64,000 nucleotides of DNA from Aurifilum marmelostoma (GCA_027559495.1 JAMXSV010000024.1:2166715-2230714), one strand, 5' to 3'; shown: positions 44,661 through 58,870, counted from the first letter of the stretch. Numbers and translations are program-made. The notes: a model not told the origin generated them from the sequence alone.

Positions 44661-45635
44661 GTTATTCTCTCCTTGCTGAAAGGAAGTTAAGGACTCTAAG
44701 TATAAGATTAGAAACTTAGATAAATGCATTATTAGTATTATTAGATAGTAATATATTTAAGTCTATAATTATTCTATAAAGGGATAATTATTAGAGCAAT
44801 TATTAAATTAATATTTTAGTATATATTATAAATTGAACTTGCAACTAATTTTATTCTTCTTAATCTTCTTAATAAAACTAAGCTATAATTTATTTTAAGT
44901 GCAAAAAAAGCAAACTCTATTTATAGATATATTATATTAGCCTAGTTGCAGTATAATACTAGCTATTTATAATCCTATAACTAATTTATAAGGACCTCTC
45001 TAAACTTTAATTTATATAATAAGAGTAATATACTCTTTAAGATAAATTGCTGCTTATAGAAAAAAGCATCTTAGTTTATTAGGTCTAGCATAAGTGCTAA
45101 AATAATAGCCTATATATTTAGATATCTTTTTATATTCTAATTAATATCCTTATTATTAACTAAAATTTCTTTCTTTAGAGTATCTATATAAGGCAAATTG
45201 AATCTTATATAGTCTAATTAAATGCATATAGATTTCTTAAATCCTATTAAATTATTAATATAAGTATATATAAGGCAATAAAGAAAGATAATCTACTAAG
45301 ATTCTTTACTTTATAAGTATCTTTAAGTTTAAAAACTATATAGCTCTCGATTAAGGAAGATCTTAAGCTTCTAATAAATTAGGCTTTCTTTTCCTTATAT
45401 TCTAAAGTTAGAATTACTGCAAATTGTGATTTCCCGCCGTAATAAAGCAGTAGTAATTTAATGCTAAAATACCTCTTACTTGCTATAAGAAAGAGAATTG
45501 ATCCTTTTACTTTTTCCCTAAGAGGCAGCCTAGCTAAATATATCCTATATAGGTCTAATTCGAAGTAAATATCCCTTAGTTACTCCCTATTATATCTATA
45601 AGGAGGCAGCGGTAATAATTCTAGCGAAATAGGTA

Positions 45636-46095
45636 CCTAAGAGCCTCCTGCCTAAGAGCTTCCTGCTTAAGAGCTTCCTGCCTAAGAGCTTCTTGCCTAA
45701 GAGCCTCCTGCTTAAGAGCTTCCTGCCTAAGAGCCTCCTGCCTAAGAGCCTCCTGCCTAAGAGCCTTCTGCCTAAGAGCCTCCTGCCTAAGAGCCTCCTG
45801 CCTAAAAGCTTCCTGCCTAAGAGCTTCCTGCCTAAGAGCCTCCTGCCTAAGAGCCTCCTGCCTAAGAGCTTTCTGCCTAAGAGCTTCCTGTCTAAGAGCT
45901 TCCTGCCTAAGAGCCTCCTGCCTAAGAGCTTCCTGCCTAAGAGCTTCCTGCTTAAGAGCCTCCTGCTTAAGAGCCTCCTATCTAAGTAACTTCTTCCTAA
46001 GAGCCTCCTATCTAAGCAACTTCTTCCTAAGAGCCTCCTATCTAAATGCCTGCTATCTAAGGAACTACTATCTAAGGGCCTCCTATTTAAGGGAT
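45636..46095. repeat. 15-bp minisatellite (CCTAAGAGCCTCCTG)n
   Basis: About 24 tandem copies of a 15-bp unit run from 45,636 to 45,990, with C/T variants mostly at the CCT/CTT positions (GCCTCC, GCTTCC). It continues to about 46,095 in a degenerate form with a 30-bp higher-order pattern (CCTCCTATCTAAG-AACTTCTTCCTAAGA). In one + strand frame it encodes a Pro-Lys-Ser-Leu-Leu repeat, but there is no start or flanking coding sequence. The unit contains no CA and its only TG is in TGC. Confidence 0.9.
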
Positions 46096-46597
46096 ACCTT
46101 AAGGGCCTTCTGCCCGAGGGCTTTCTGCCTAAGAACCTTTTACTTAAGAAACTCCCTAAGGAACTCCCTTAAGAGCTTCTCCTGCTTATTCTATTTTGTA
46201 GGTAAGCTTTATTAGCAGTGGGTTAGCTATTTTAATAGTTAATAATTAGTGCTATAAAGAAAAAAAAAGAAAAAAAAAGAGAGAAAGAAAAGTACTGCTT
46301 CTCTAGTTATATAACTTTTTAATTATTGCTTCGCAGTTCTTAGGCTAGGCCTAGAAAAGCGCCTAGTTATCTAATTTAGACTAAGAATTAGATAGTTATA
46401 TAAGATTACTATTATAGATAGAATAGCAAAGTCTTAAATTATCTGCAGTAAAGTTCTCTTTGCTATTTTTCTAGATATACTAGAGAACTTATATAGCTAA
46501 CTTCTTAGCTTCTATACGCTTTATCTTAGTTTGCAATAGTTTATTAGAAATATTATAAATATTAGTCTTAGCCTAATTATTTATTACTAAAGCTTAC

Positions 46598-46602
<5 letters not shown>

Positions 46603-46647
<45 letters not shown>
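46603..46647. repeat. (AT)22 microsatellite
   Basis: An uninterrupted AT dinucleotide run, flanked by AT-rich DNA. Confidence 0.9.
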
Positions 46648-46652
<5 letters not shown>

Positions 46653-48064
46653 ATAATGTTTCTATAATAGAGGAAAATATTACTAAAAATAGACTCCTTT
46701 AATTAAAGATAATTGAAGTTTTTTATTTTAATCTTTTTAAGTTAAGTTTAGAGAATCTAAGATAAGGCTCAAGTTATGCTAAAGGTTTCTATGCTTTATT
46801 AGATCCCGAAATCAATACTTATATAGCTATAGCTGCCTTTCCTATTTAAATTCTCTATAATATATAACTATAAGCTAAGGCTATTCTTATCTCTTATTAT
46901 TCCTAAATAGAAGCGCATTGCATATATTTTTAACTCCTTCTAGATAGTTTCCTAATGCTTCCTAATCTAAGCTTCTAGAGCTATAGCTATCCTTCTAAGC
47001 AGGAAACTACTATAATAAATATTATCAAAATTCTAGCTATCCTTTCTTAATTGCAATAAGCGCTAATCCTTATCCTTTATCTACTAATTATATTGCCCTT
47101 ATCTTCTTTCTCTTTATAAATTAAAGGAAAATTAGTTAATCTAGTAGGAAAGTAAATTGATAATCTTAATAAAGATGCAATATTCCTAACTTCTAGGCAA
47201 GTTAAGAGCAATCTAGACTTATTGCTATAGTTTATATTAGGATTAGCAGAGGCCTAGAATAATAAGCATTATATAAACTAAATCTTTATTATTAAAGATA
47301 TATTTTCGTCTATATTGCGCCTTATACTAGATATAAATAAAGCTATTAGAGTCTATAATAGATATAAAATATAATAATTTCTGCTAATGCTTTGCATTAT
47401 CTAACTATACGCACTCCAAGGATGCATATATCCCTCTAATGGGGCAATTGCTGCTATTGATAATGCTAATAATAAAAGGGGCTATATTTCCTATAGGAAA
47501 TCTTGCGCAGTATAGTTAGATAACCCTAAAAAGGATAGAAGGAAGAGTATATTTTAAATAAGGGATAGATATAGGCATGCAATGCTATATAGTATTAGCT
47601 TTAAATAGAAATAAAGCACAATCTTAATAAATATTAGATATACTAATATAATACTATTCTTATAATAATTTTCTAAATATAGATATAAGCTATGCCTTTA
47701 TCTCAATATAATATACCTCTTATATACTTAAATAAATAATGCTCTAACATTATATATTTATTCTTATGCATTTTTACTTATTTTTGTAAGATTATTTAAG
47801 AATATGCAAAGTACTAATTTCCTAATTTTATTTAAATATACTATCCGAACTTAACTAAATACTCTCCTACTTTTCTCCTGCCTAATAATATAATAGCTGC
47901 AGAACCTTAGCAAGGGATTTCGTAAATGCAGCTATTCCTTTATAAAGGCATTAAACTAAATCTAGAACTTAGGTTATTTGCATCCCTATCTGCTATGCTT
48001 ATGCTTATAGCTAATATGTATTGCTCTTTAGCTATGCTAATATTTCCTCTATGCGAATAAAATG

Positions 48065-48415
48065 CGCATTTATATTATATAAAATATTCTTATTTTGGCT
48101 CTTATAAGGGGCTGCAGTCTCTCTGAGCTATATGCTGAAGTTAGCTTCTTCAGGTAGTAGAACTAATTGGGAAGTAGTATCTATATCTATAAAATTAAAG
48201 TTATAATCTGTGAAAAAGTTGTCTAGGGTTATTATACCTATAAATAGAAAATCTTCTTAGTTAATTGTATCTATTATAAAGAGGGGGGTTTTAGCTTTAG
48301 TACCCTTTAGTTAGGTCTTAAAGAGATAGAAAATGCTGTATTTTATTATCATTTTATTTGCAGCAATCTCCTTTTCCCTTAATTAAAGTTTAGATATTCT
48401 AGTTTTAGGCGTACT
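48065..48415 (-). pseudogene. Unidentified decayed coding relic
   Basis: A minus-strand frame reads REKEIAANKMIIKYSIFYLF, then TPLFIIDTIN, EDFLFIGIITLDNFFTDYNF and LRETAAPYKSQNKNIL, with a few TAA/TAG stops at plausible Gln/Trp sites. It keeps more non-GCA CA steps than its surroundings. The family is not recognised; a retroelement polyprotein is a guess. Confidence 0.4.
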
Positions 48416-51400
48416 ATTTAGCTATATATAGCTATCTTGCAGAATTAGAGCAGTTTCTATATCTAGCTCTACTAAACTAGCATCTACTAATCTAAAAATA
48501 TTCTCTACTCTTAGAATCTCTATACTATTATTAGCTACTAGCGCTATTTAAATCTCTAGTAGCCCGAATAATATCTAAGCCTACCTATAATATGGTCCAG
48601 GGGGGGGGGGGAGGGGCGGCGAGGAAGCTATACCACTATCGACTATTAGCTATATAATATAGCTAGGCTAGCAAGATAAGTCCTTAGTTAAAAAGTTTAC
48701 TAAGCATAGCATCCTTAATTCTATTTCCTCTCCAAAATTTCCTTTCTGCTATAATGCTATTCCTCTGCTGCATAGTTAATGCGCAAGCTTAGCTAATTAG
48801 GAGCATCTGCATAACTGCATTCTCTCCCTAAGAACTAGCTCTTATAGCTATTATAAGCTCTAATAGCTTTGCAAGCATTTAGATAACTCTTAATAAATAA
48901 AGGTTTAGGCAATATCTTCAGTAGCCTTAATTCATTAATGCTATTACTCTCCTATTATTTAGCCTAGGCATAACTAGACTAATAGCGCAGCCTTCTTTTG
49001 ATATGCTAGTAGTATAGCAATATATCTATATTAATGTATAGCTAGACTTATCTATTTAACTTTGCATAATCCTACAGCTATTAGAATTAGGGGCATTTAT
49101 AGTTTAGTATCTTATATAGCCCTAAATGCTTTTAGTAGATAACTATTATCCGGAATAGATTTAGTACCTAAAGCTAGCAGCGCTAATATCTCCTTCTTTT
49201 GCTGCAAGCAATAGGGAGATCTACTATAAGACTACTGACTGCGCAGTTAAGAATAATTTAGAGCTGTTTATTAAAGAATAATATAATAGAAAATGGAAAG
49301 GCAGGGGTAGGAGCTAGGAAAGAGCTCTCTGCAAGCTATAAGCAGAGACTAATATATAAAGCTATAGTAATATATAAAGGAGATAGGCATTATAATTATT
49401 AAGCTGCAAATAAATAAGAAGTAGCAATTAGTTTATATTAAGGAATAAGTAGGGTATAGAGTATTATTTATATTTTATATATTTAGTAATATGCTTGCAT
49501 TATAAAGACTAGTAGCTTACAATTAGCAATTAACTGCTAAACTATATAGGGTTGTCCTTGCATAGCAGTTGCTCTGCATACTTTAATTCCATTAGTAGAG
49601 TTTAGGTTCTAAATGCCTGCTGCCTATTACAGGGTATATATTAGTAGCTGAATATAGTTAGAGAGCAGTGCTATTATTTTAATTAATAACTAAGAGTAAT
49701 CTCCTTTAGATGGGAATGCAAGAGGACTGCATTTAACCCTTCTTATATAAATAATCCTAGAAGATAAGAAAAAGGGGGCTAGCGCGTAAGAATATTGCGT
49801 AATAGAGTAGAGAGAACTAAATTAAAGTTTATTATATTTCTATTAGTTGCAGTAGCAAAATTATTTAGGGATTTATAAGTATAGGGGCCTTACTAGCAGA
49901 AAAGTTTAGCTATAATTTAGATTTAGGAAGCTTTATATTATCTATATACTATAGTAGATCTAGTGTAGCTAAGAGATTCGGAATATGCTTAAGCGCTAGA
50001 TGCTTTGCTTCTTAGTAGATAATATATTAAATGATATAAATTGGCTAAGCTTCTATAGTAGCGTTAAGTTTTACCTCGAAGATGCACTATTAATATTTAA
50101 AATCCTAGAGAATATATTGCTTAACTTTATTTAATACTATAGCATCTCTGCTACCTCTGCAACTATCTACTTAGGAATACCTGCTACTCTTATTTTATAA
50201 AGAAATAGCTGCCTATTAGCATTAGGCTTATATAACTCAATTATATAGCTACTCCAGCTAAATAGGCTGCAGCCTAGCAGAGCTTAAGATATATATAAAT
50301 CATCTCAAGCAGATGCTTCTAAGCCTTGCGCAAAAGGTAATAGGATTAGAACTTTATTTTAGCAAAATCTTATAGTTATTAATTTTATGCTATAGTGCAA
50401 TAATATTATTTCTAGATAGCAATTTTGCAACGCTTGCCTAGCTTTAACTAAGGAGCCTTCCAACTATAGCAATGCTATTCGAGATATAGAACTTAACTTA
50501 TTAAATAATAACCTATACTCTATCTAAAGTATAATATTTTCTAAGCTAGAGAATGCAATTAAGCTTTTGCATAAATAGATAATTTATTTTGCATTAGCAA
50601 TAATTTAATTAGAAGTTATAAATTAGGAAGTTATTAGCTATATTTGCTTATTTCCTAATTAGTATATAAAACTTCTTTACCTTTTCCTTTTATATAGAAA
50701 ATCAATATAAGCAAGAACTAATAAAGTGCCCAAATCGCGCTAACTAGTATTATAGAGATAGACCTTTCGCGCTAGCTACTTAATATCTATCAAAAGAAGT
50801 TTGCTTTCTGCCCCTATCTTAAAAGCAGCTGCACTACTTTCTTAATGCTTTAAACCCCTAAAATCCAATAAAGGTGCTCTTATAGAGGTGCTCTATCCCA
50901 TTTTCGCCTGCAGGCAGAGATTTCAGCTAGGCGCCTCAGCCTATACGCCCGCTCCTATTTTAGTAATTAGCTAGCAGGCGCAATATAGTAATTATTAGGG
51001 CAACTTTGCCCTAGGACTTCTGCAGTATCTACAATTGCTAGCCCCTAAAGGCAACTAAAATAATGCTATTTTAGCTAAGTAGAGATATAGATTATAGGGA
51101 ATTATTATAGTAATAGCGAACCTAATAACCCAACATCTAACTAGGATAAGGTGGGAACTAGGATAGCTTAAAGGGCTATTACTATAGCAAAATATGCCAA
51201 GAAAGAATATAGTAAATTAGGAATTACTAAGAGAAAAAAAAGCAGAATATAAAGCTATAGCATAGTAATATTAGATATAAATATAATTGCAGAGCCTACT
51301 TCTATTATTGCTGCCCATCTCTAGCAACAAATTTCAATAAGGGCTCTCAGCCCAGCCTAGATATAGTAAGAGCGTAATATATAATTAGGCTATTTCCCAC

Positions 51401-53824
51401 TTAAAGAAAGTCTAGTATAGCCTAATAAATCTAGCTAGCTAACTTTCTAAATTTAGTATTGCTATAAAGTAGCTAAATATAAATATCTTTCTTTAGTTCT
51501 AATAAAGCAGTCTAATATTCTATTACTAGTTTACGATTATATAACTTATTGCATAAATAGTTTAAGGAAGTGCATCTAGAATATAGTTAATTTATTTCAA
51601 AATAATATATTAGCTTAGATATATACTAGCAGCACTATCTACTTTAAATCTATAGTGCATTAGCATATAGCTTCTATTTACTCTATTATATCTATCTATA
51701 CTAATTTTAGTTTTCGAAGCTAGAGTCTACTCTTCCTAATAATTCCTAAGGCTTTATATATTCTATCTATCTGGACTATTAATAATATTAAGTCATTTTA
51801 CTTCCGGCCCTGCAGCACCTCAATCGTTTAGGGCTATAGCTACTTCTAGCAAAAGAGCGTATTAGGAAGCAAGTTATTAATATAAAAGACATAGAATATA
51901 TAAGCAGCTTATACAATAATAATATAGAATAAGCTAGTTAATAAAGATGCATTAAATAAGATTTTATTTGCATAAAATTTCGTATATTAAAAAAGAATAT
52001 TTTATAGATTTAATATAAAATATTAGCTCTAACTATTAAATTAAAAATATAATATACTTTATAATTCTTATCTATTTATATATAAGCTTATCTAGCAGCT
52101 AAAGGAGATCTAGGGCATATTAGTCTTCTTTATCTCTTGCCTATAGAGCAGAAGGCGATACTTAGTTATAGCGCTAGGTGCTTTCTTTAGTTTATACTAC
52201 TAAGATAATTTTGCCTAGGGAGCTACTGCAATTTGACTACTAGGGACTTCTATAAGCATTACAATTTTGAAGTCCTATACTCTCAATTCGTTGCTTATAG
52301 CTGCGCTATAATCTATAATTAACTTATAGATTTTATATTATACTTCTAGTTAAAGGCGTTCAATTTCTGCGCTGCTAGTTTTATGCCTAAGCATTTACTA
52401 GCTAGATTATAGGATATAATATATAGCTTTTTCAACTAAAACTAACTCTTCTTGCTCAAAATAGCAAACTAGCATAACTTAGAAACTAAATTAATTCTAT
52501 AAAGTTTTTATAGTATTTGCCTTATAGTAGGTAATTATTTATAACTTATAATAGGGCAATAGGCTAGGAGGATATTAGCTATTATAGACTAGTAGATAGA
52601 TAAATCTATATCTTACTCTTAGTATCGCTATATATAAGGCATTAATAATATTAAGAAAATCGAGACTAAATTAAGTATATTACTATTTTGTTATTGATTT
52701 TGCAATTAGACTAAATTATATATAGTAGCCCTAGCAATAAACAAGTTTTCTTTAATAATCTATTTCAAGTTTTGTAAAATGAATATTAAGATATAAGAAT
52801 AAAGAATTAATAAGCCTTAATATAGGGCAACTATTATTATATCTTTGTTTAATGCATATACAAATGCCTTAATAAGCTTATTGCAAGATCTTGCAATAAA
52901 TTAAAATTTAGTTTCTTTTCTATTAGCAGATCCGGAGCTCTAGATAGATATAGCTCTTCGAAGTCTATTTTTAATAATAGTACCCAAACTCCTCTCTAAG
53001 AAGGAAGGAAAATTGCCGACCTAGTTCTCCACCCTATCGGGCCAACCCATTGGAAGGATAGTACTGGAATAGATTATTACCTTAGCACAATTTCTTGCTT
53101 GCTAAGGTTTACTACTATATTAGGCTAAAGTATTCAGAAGGCCTAATAAGATATTTATAAATATTAACCCAAACCAGCTTATATTTCTAATTTTGCTTCT
53201 AATTTCCCAATAATCTAAAAAGGTACTTCTATCTAATATTCGAATTAGTATAAAGCCTACTCAAAGCCTATCTCCCTTCTTTAGTCTTCTTATACTGCAA
53301 ATATATAATTATTGCATTTAAATATCATTATTAGTATAATTCTATATTTATTATATATAGAGTATTAATAAATACTATGCATAATATAGTTACTGCAATT
53401 AAGGAGAAAACACCCCCTTATATTTTAAATATTAAATATACTTAACCTGCAGCAATAAGTACTATAAATAATATAGAAACTCCAATTAAGGAATAAATAT
53501 CTTCCTATATACTAAATAACCATCTTCACCCTGCGCTAGTAGCACCTCCTGCTATTAATTAAGAATAAAATAATATAGTATTATTTATACTATATAGGTA
53601 TATTCTATACTTATAGAACCCATTTAGCTACTAACTAGTATTATTAGGCATTACTTGCATAATATTATACTCTAAAGGCCGCTTCTATTTCAATATGCAT
53701 ATTTATTAAGTCTATATTAGGCTTGCTAATATCTACGCTATCTAGAGCGACTGCTATACTATATTTGCTTTATAAGCTTTAAGCGATTCTCTTTTATTAG
53801 GGTTTATCCATAATTCTATAAACA

Positions 53825-54045
53825 AGAGCGAGCTCTAGAATCTATATAAGCTCTCTTATTAGTTTAGCATTAGCCTTATCTAGCACAGAGTATAGTATAG
53901 ATATAATGCAGTTATTAAGGCGGATATAACTGCTAATTACTATTTGGATAAGTTGAATAGGCAGATTATAGCTAAGGCTGCTAAGAAGGCTCTATTTTCG
54001 CAAACTAAGTAGAAGACTAGGGAATATGCATAAGTTGCTACTTGC
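53825..54045 (+). pseudogene. Unidentified decayed coding relic
   Basis: A + strand frame reads, with stops at likely Trp/Gln sites, NLYKLSY, FSISLI, YRYNAVIKADITANYYLDKL, NRQIIAKAAKKALFSQTK and KTREYA. It is lysine-rich and helical. I do not recognise it; a transposase or Gag-like protein is possible. Confidence 0.4.
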
Positions 54046-57000
54046 CCTTACTTTATATCCTTAATAAGATAACTAAGAGCTTTATAGAAGAATTTTTTCA
54101 ATAATTTAATTATCTGCAATTATATAACTTTAATTATCTTATAATTACTTAATTTATTTTATAGATAGTTTACTTTATTAAATGCTATATATTATTAAAG
54201 TTATATCTTATTAAGCTATATGCAAGATTTTAGGAAATCTGAATTAAGAATAAGTAATTAATAATAATTAGGTAAAAGATAAGAAGATTTTAACTAGTTG
54301 CAATGCTCTTAAGCAATAAATACTGCAAAGCTACTAAATAGCAATTATGCGCTAGTTTTGCTCCTCTAACCAAAGTTTTAGATATTAATACTGCATTAGT
54401 AACAATTATAGTAGGCTAGTAGGGCTAGTGCTTATAGGTAGATATAATGCTATGCTTAAATTCCTAGGGCTATATATAATAATCTATCTTTATAGATTTG
54501 CCCCTTAGTATAAATATATTAGATAGCAATATATCTCTTAAGTTTCTAAATAGTTCTAGAGAGCATATATCTTAAGTACCTAGTTCTATTAGTTTATAAC
54601 CTACCCACTATTTCTATAAGCATTACTTTTATTCTAAATTTATATCTAATAACTAGCATTCCGTCCCAACTATAGCGTTAGATTTTATTTGCAATCTATA
54701 TATTGGATGGGTTATAGCATAGATATGCTTCTTCAATATAGCCCTTCGTCCTTAAGTGCTTTCTCTCTATATAAGCGCTGCAGAATACCTAATAATTAAG
54801 GAATATTACTACTTAAAGAGATTCCAGAAGCAAAAAGCCAATAATTGCTTAAAAATAAAGAGGTAATAAATAGTATACAAATAGTAGGAAGACTATTAAT
54901 AACCCTTATCCTTATTCTACTTTAAGCAATTTTCGCAAAAAGACTTGCTTTGCTAATTAATTAAAAACCTGCCTCTTTTAGATCTTCCGCTAACCTTACC
55001 TTATAAGCCTTATTTCTAGCGCTATCCTTATATATACTAAATTCTTTTGCTATTTCACTCTCAAAGCCTATTTGCTAAGAGCGTCTAATTAGTATCTATA
55101 TACGCTCTTAATATAAGAACTTAACTATTGTACTAGCTAGAGATTTCGCATTATCTCCACGCGAAGAAATACTAAGAGGGACTAGCTCTATATTTTCTTC
55201 GCATATCTTCTCGATTCTCTAGAATTGGAATATAAGCTTAGATTTGCAGTTATCTAGAGGGCTACTAGTTTAAAGCCTTAGATAGCAAAGTCTAGCATTT
55301 TTAATAGCAAGAATTTTGCCCTTTTTAATAAGCATTTTAGACCAAGCAAGTTTTTTGCTATTTCGATGAGAAGGGGGCATTTTCTATACTAGAGTGTAAA
55401 TGACTAAAGCTTAGGGCAACTACTAAAGGATAAGTATAAGGTTAAAAGTAAGGGCCTAATCTAATCTAGTCTGCAGATTAGGGGAATATAATTAATATAA
55501 TTAACCTTATTATTTTAAGAATCTAAAATTAAATTATAAAAGGATTTATGCTTATATATCTAAATTTAAATATTGCTAGGATCTATTTTAATGCTATTCC
55601 TAGCAGAGGGGGGCAGAAGCTAGCCCCCCCCCCCAAAACTAGTGCAGTATAGATTAGGTACTTATTATATTAATAGATAGTACTACTTTAACCTCTATCT
55701 AGATAGTCTCTACTCTATACCTTTATTCTACTATAAGGCTATTTATGGTGCTATTAGTATATGCTATTATAATATATTCTTAGATTTAGTAGTCTAAGTA
55801 GAAAGGGTTTGTTTCCGCTATGCTTTTAGAGTTATATAGTAGCATTGAATTATAGATCCAAATAATATCACTTGCAGTAGTTAATAATATACTTAGTTCT
55901 TAGCTAGTAAGATATTCTTAAAAGATATATTCTAGAGTATATACTACTCTATAGATTGTCTTTACTTAGCAATAAATTTCTATAGAAAGCCTCTAGTTTT
56001 CTTTTCGAAGAGAAGCTAATATCTATTCTCTTTCCTTCCCTTCCTTCTTAAGTATAATTATTCGTCAAGCGAGATAGTCATTTGTAATATATTTACTATT
56101 CTAGAGATATAGACGCAGAGCGAGCCTTGCAGGCAGCGGGACCTAAAGCATGCTAGGCAGAGATAGCGATAATAGAAGCGATTTATCGGTATATATTATT
56201 ATTATAAAAGATTTGGAAACTAGTATAGCACCGTTTCTACAAGAGCATTATGGTTTTAATATGCTTTGCCTACCCTAGATTTAGAAAACTAGACTCTTTC
56301 TTTTATAATCCTTAATTAGACTATCTTTAATCTTTAAGTATATAAAGAAGAAAATTAAGAAATTAATTAAGTATCCTTTAAAGTCCAATCTATAAAAATG
56401 GCTGCAATACTTTATTCGTTCTTTCTCTTTAATATATGCTCTGCTATTCTATATATTACTAATCTACTATTGATTATTCGAGCTAGCGGTCTTATAATAG
56501 TTAAGTATAGAATTTCTAATTAATTATATTGGATTAAGTTTATTAGAGCTAACTTTTCTAGTAAGTAGCATTTTAAGCCTATATTAACTAAGATGCAATG
56601 CAAGTTTTGCATTCTTTAACTAGAGTTACAGTCCAATTTAATATACATTTAATAAAGAGTCTTGCATAGATAACTAGTTTTTAATCCCTATTAATGCCCC
56701 TAATAGCAAAGCAAGTATTAAATAGTTCGTTTATTAGCATTTACGCTCTATATATTTACTAGCTAAGGCAAATAGATAGTATGCTAGCAATAAGACTTAT
56801 ATATTTATTATTATCTATAAAGGCATTAAGGCTAGCTTAGCTATATCTATATGCAGCGCTAGGGTAGACTCAGTATCTATATCTTAACCCTAATAGAAAG
56901 CATCTGCAAGCTCTAGAAATAAGTCTATTTTAAGCTCTATAAGCTAGACTAATAGCTATATTATTTCATCTTTTGCGGCCCAGCATTTGACTAAGTTAGG

Positions 57001-58429
57001 TGGGGCTATAGCTATCGGGAGTCACCCTTTTTCAGCACCTATAGCCCTTTCTATAATCTAATTCAATAAGTTTTTAGCGTTCTTCAAAACCCTCTAGCTT
57101 AACTTTTATAGGCATAACTACTATCCCAGTCACTAGAACTTACTTATTTATTTTAAGCCAATCTCCAGCTTTTATTAGCTCTATAGATATACTATGCAAT
57201 ATACTAATAGTTAGCATTATATAAACAAGCAATGCTATATGCATCTATTAAGCTGCAGATTCTAGCATTAGAAAAAATAAGAATAGATATATATATAATA
57301 AAACAGCTATATACCCGCTCTCTATATATACCTTAGGATCTATAATATTTGTAGTACTATTCTATGATTATACAATAGCACCTAATCCTATAAGCTTGCT
57401 TAAAATAATAATAAATATATAGATAATATACTACTAGGCATGCTTATAAGTTAGGATTGCAAATGCAATTATATGTAATTCTATAAACTACTCTTGCATT
57501 CCTATATATATTATTACTAGTATAACTACAATATACCTTACAATAGCCTAGACTCTATATTAGAGAATCTTAGAATATATAATTTTATTTATAGATATTA
57601 AGACCTATAATGCTCGAATTAGAATAGTAGGCCGCAGTACCTTTTTTTAGGAATATATATCCCAGGCAGGAAGATGCATTTAGACTTTATTAATCTATAA
57701 ATTAAAGCAATTTATATTCAAGTTTGCTAGTAATCTGCCTTAACTTATAAAGTGGAAATATATATAACTAGCCTATTTATAAATAAGCTAAGCTTTAATG
57801 CGCAATAGTCCGCAAATAGCATCAAATATTGCTTAAGAAAGCTAATAAGTTTTATAAGCTCTGCTATACTAAAATATACCTCCTGCTATATAAGAATAGC
57901 AAGTTTTATATTTATTCTTTAAGAGGGAATAATAGATCCTAGCCTACCATCTATAAATAAAATTATAAGAAGTCCTTTATCGAAAGCATAACTCGCATAT
58001 AAAAGTTAACTTGCCTTTAGGAATCTACTTATCCGCTGCCGGAAATATACTATCTATTCCAACTTATAAAGATAGATAAAAATATTTAATCTTAATAGCA
58101 TGCTAAGAATATAAATTTAGTTTATAAAGTTCTATATTATATCCTCCTCTCTATCTTTTATAGTATAAAATAATATAAATTTTCCTCCTATCTCTGCACT
58201 AAAGACTAGCGTTATTGGGCAAAGCATAGGCACTAAAGTACTCACTTCTTTATCCTCTGCTTATGCTATTTTCTTTAGATCTTTTCTATATTAATTTATA
58301 GAATTTGGATTGCCTAAATTAGATATGCTATTTATGCCTCTAATCAGGTTAATCGCAACTATCTGCAAAGGATTTATCGATAATATTATTGGTTTATTTA
58401 TAATAATACCCTAATATTGCGAATTTAGT

Positions 58430-58870
58430 AATAATATATTAAATATCGGGTTAATAATAGATCTTATAGACTCTAATCCAAAGCTTCTACCATAAAAGCT
58501 AAAACTATATTAGTTTTGCCTCTTTAGAGGTCTTTACTCTAATAGCATTATTTGTAGAAATCTTAACTCTAAAGGATTCTATCTAATTAGTAATTCTTCC
58601 TTAGCCAAATATCTCTTTGCAATTGCTTTCTGCTAAATTTTAATATCTGCTCCTTTTTCTAATTTTATATTTGCTTTGCTTTCTTCTTCTACTTTTATAT
58701 TTACTTCGCTTTCTTCCTCTAATTTAAGTTCCATTTTGCTCTCTTTCAAATTTTAAAGTCGTATCACTCTTCTCTAGTTTCTTAATACCTTTTATCTTAT
58801 TCTTAGTTATTTTGCTAAGTTTCTCAATACCTTCTATCTTATTCTTAGTTATTTTGCTAAGATTCTTAAT
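58430..58870 (-). pseudogene. Decayed relic of a charged-repeat protein, with a 42-bp tandem repeat
   Basis: On the minus strand a 42-bp unit is repeated twice (units starting near 58,781 and 58,823 on the plus strand), encoding the 14-residue pattern KLSKITKNKIEGIE. In another frame downstream come ELKLEEESEVNIKVEEESKA and KRYLAKEELLI, with TAG/TAA stops at likely Gln/Trp positions. It looks like the remnant of a lysine/glutamate-rich coiled-coil protein; the family is unknown. Confidence 0.4.

Noticed and set aside
45693..45989. 98-codon Pro-Lys-Ser-Leu-Leu frame
   Set aside because: It is only the 15-bp minisatellite read in one frame; it has no ATG start and no adjoining coding sequence.
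45636..46095. CRISPR-like array
   Set aside because: The repeats are contiguous 15-bp units with no spacers, in a eukaryotic genome.
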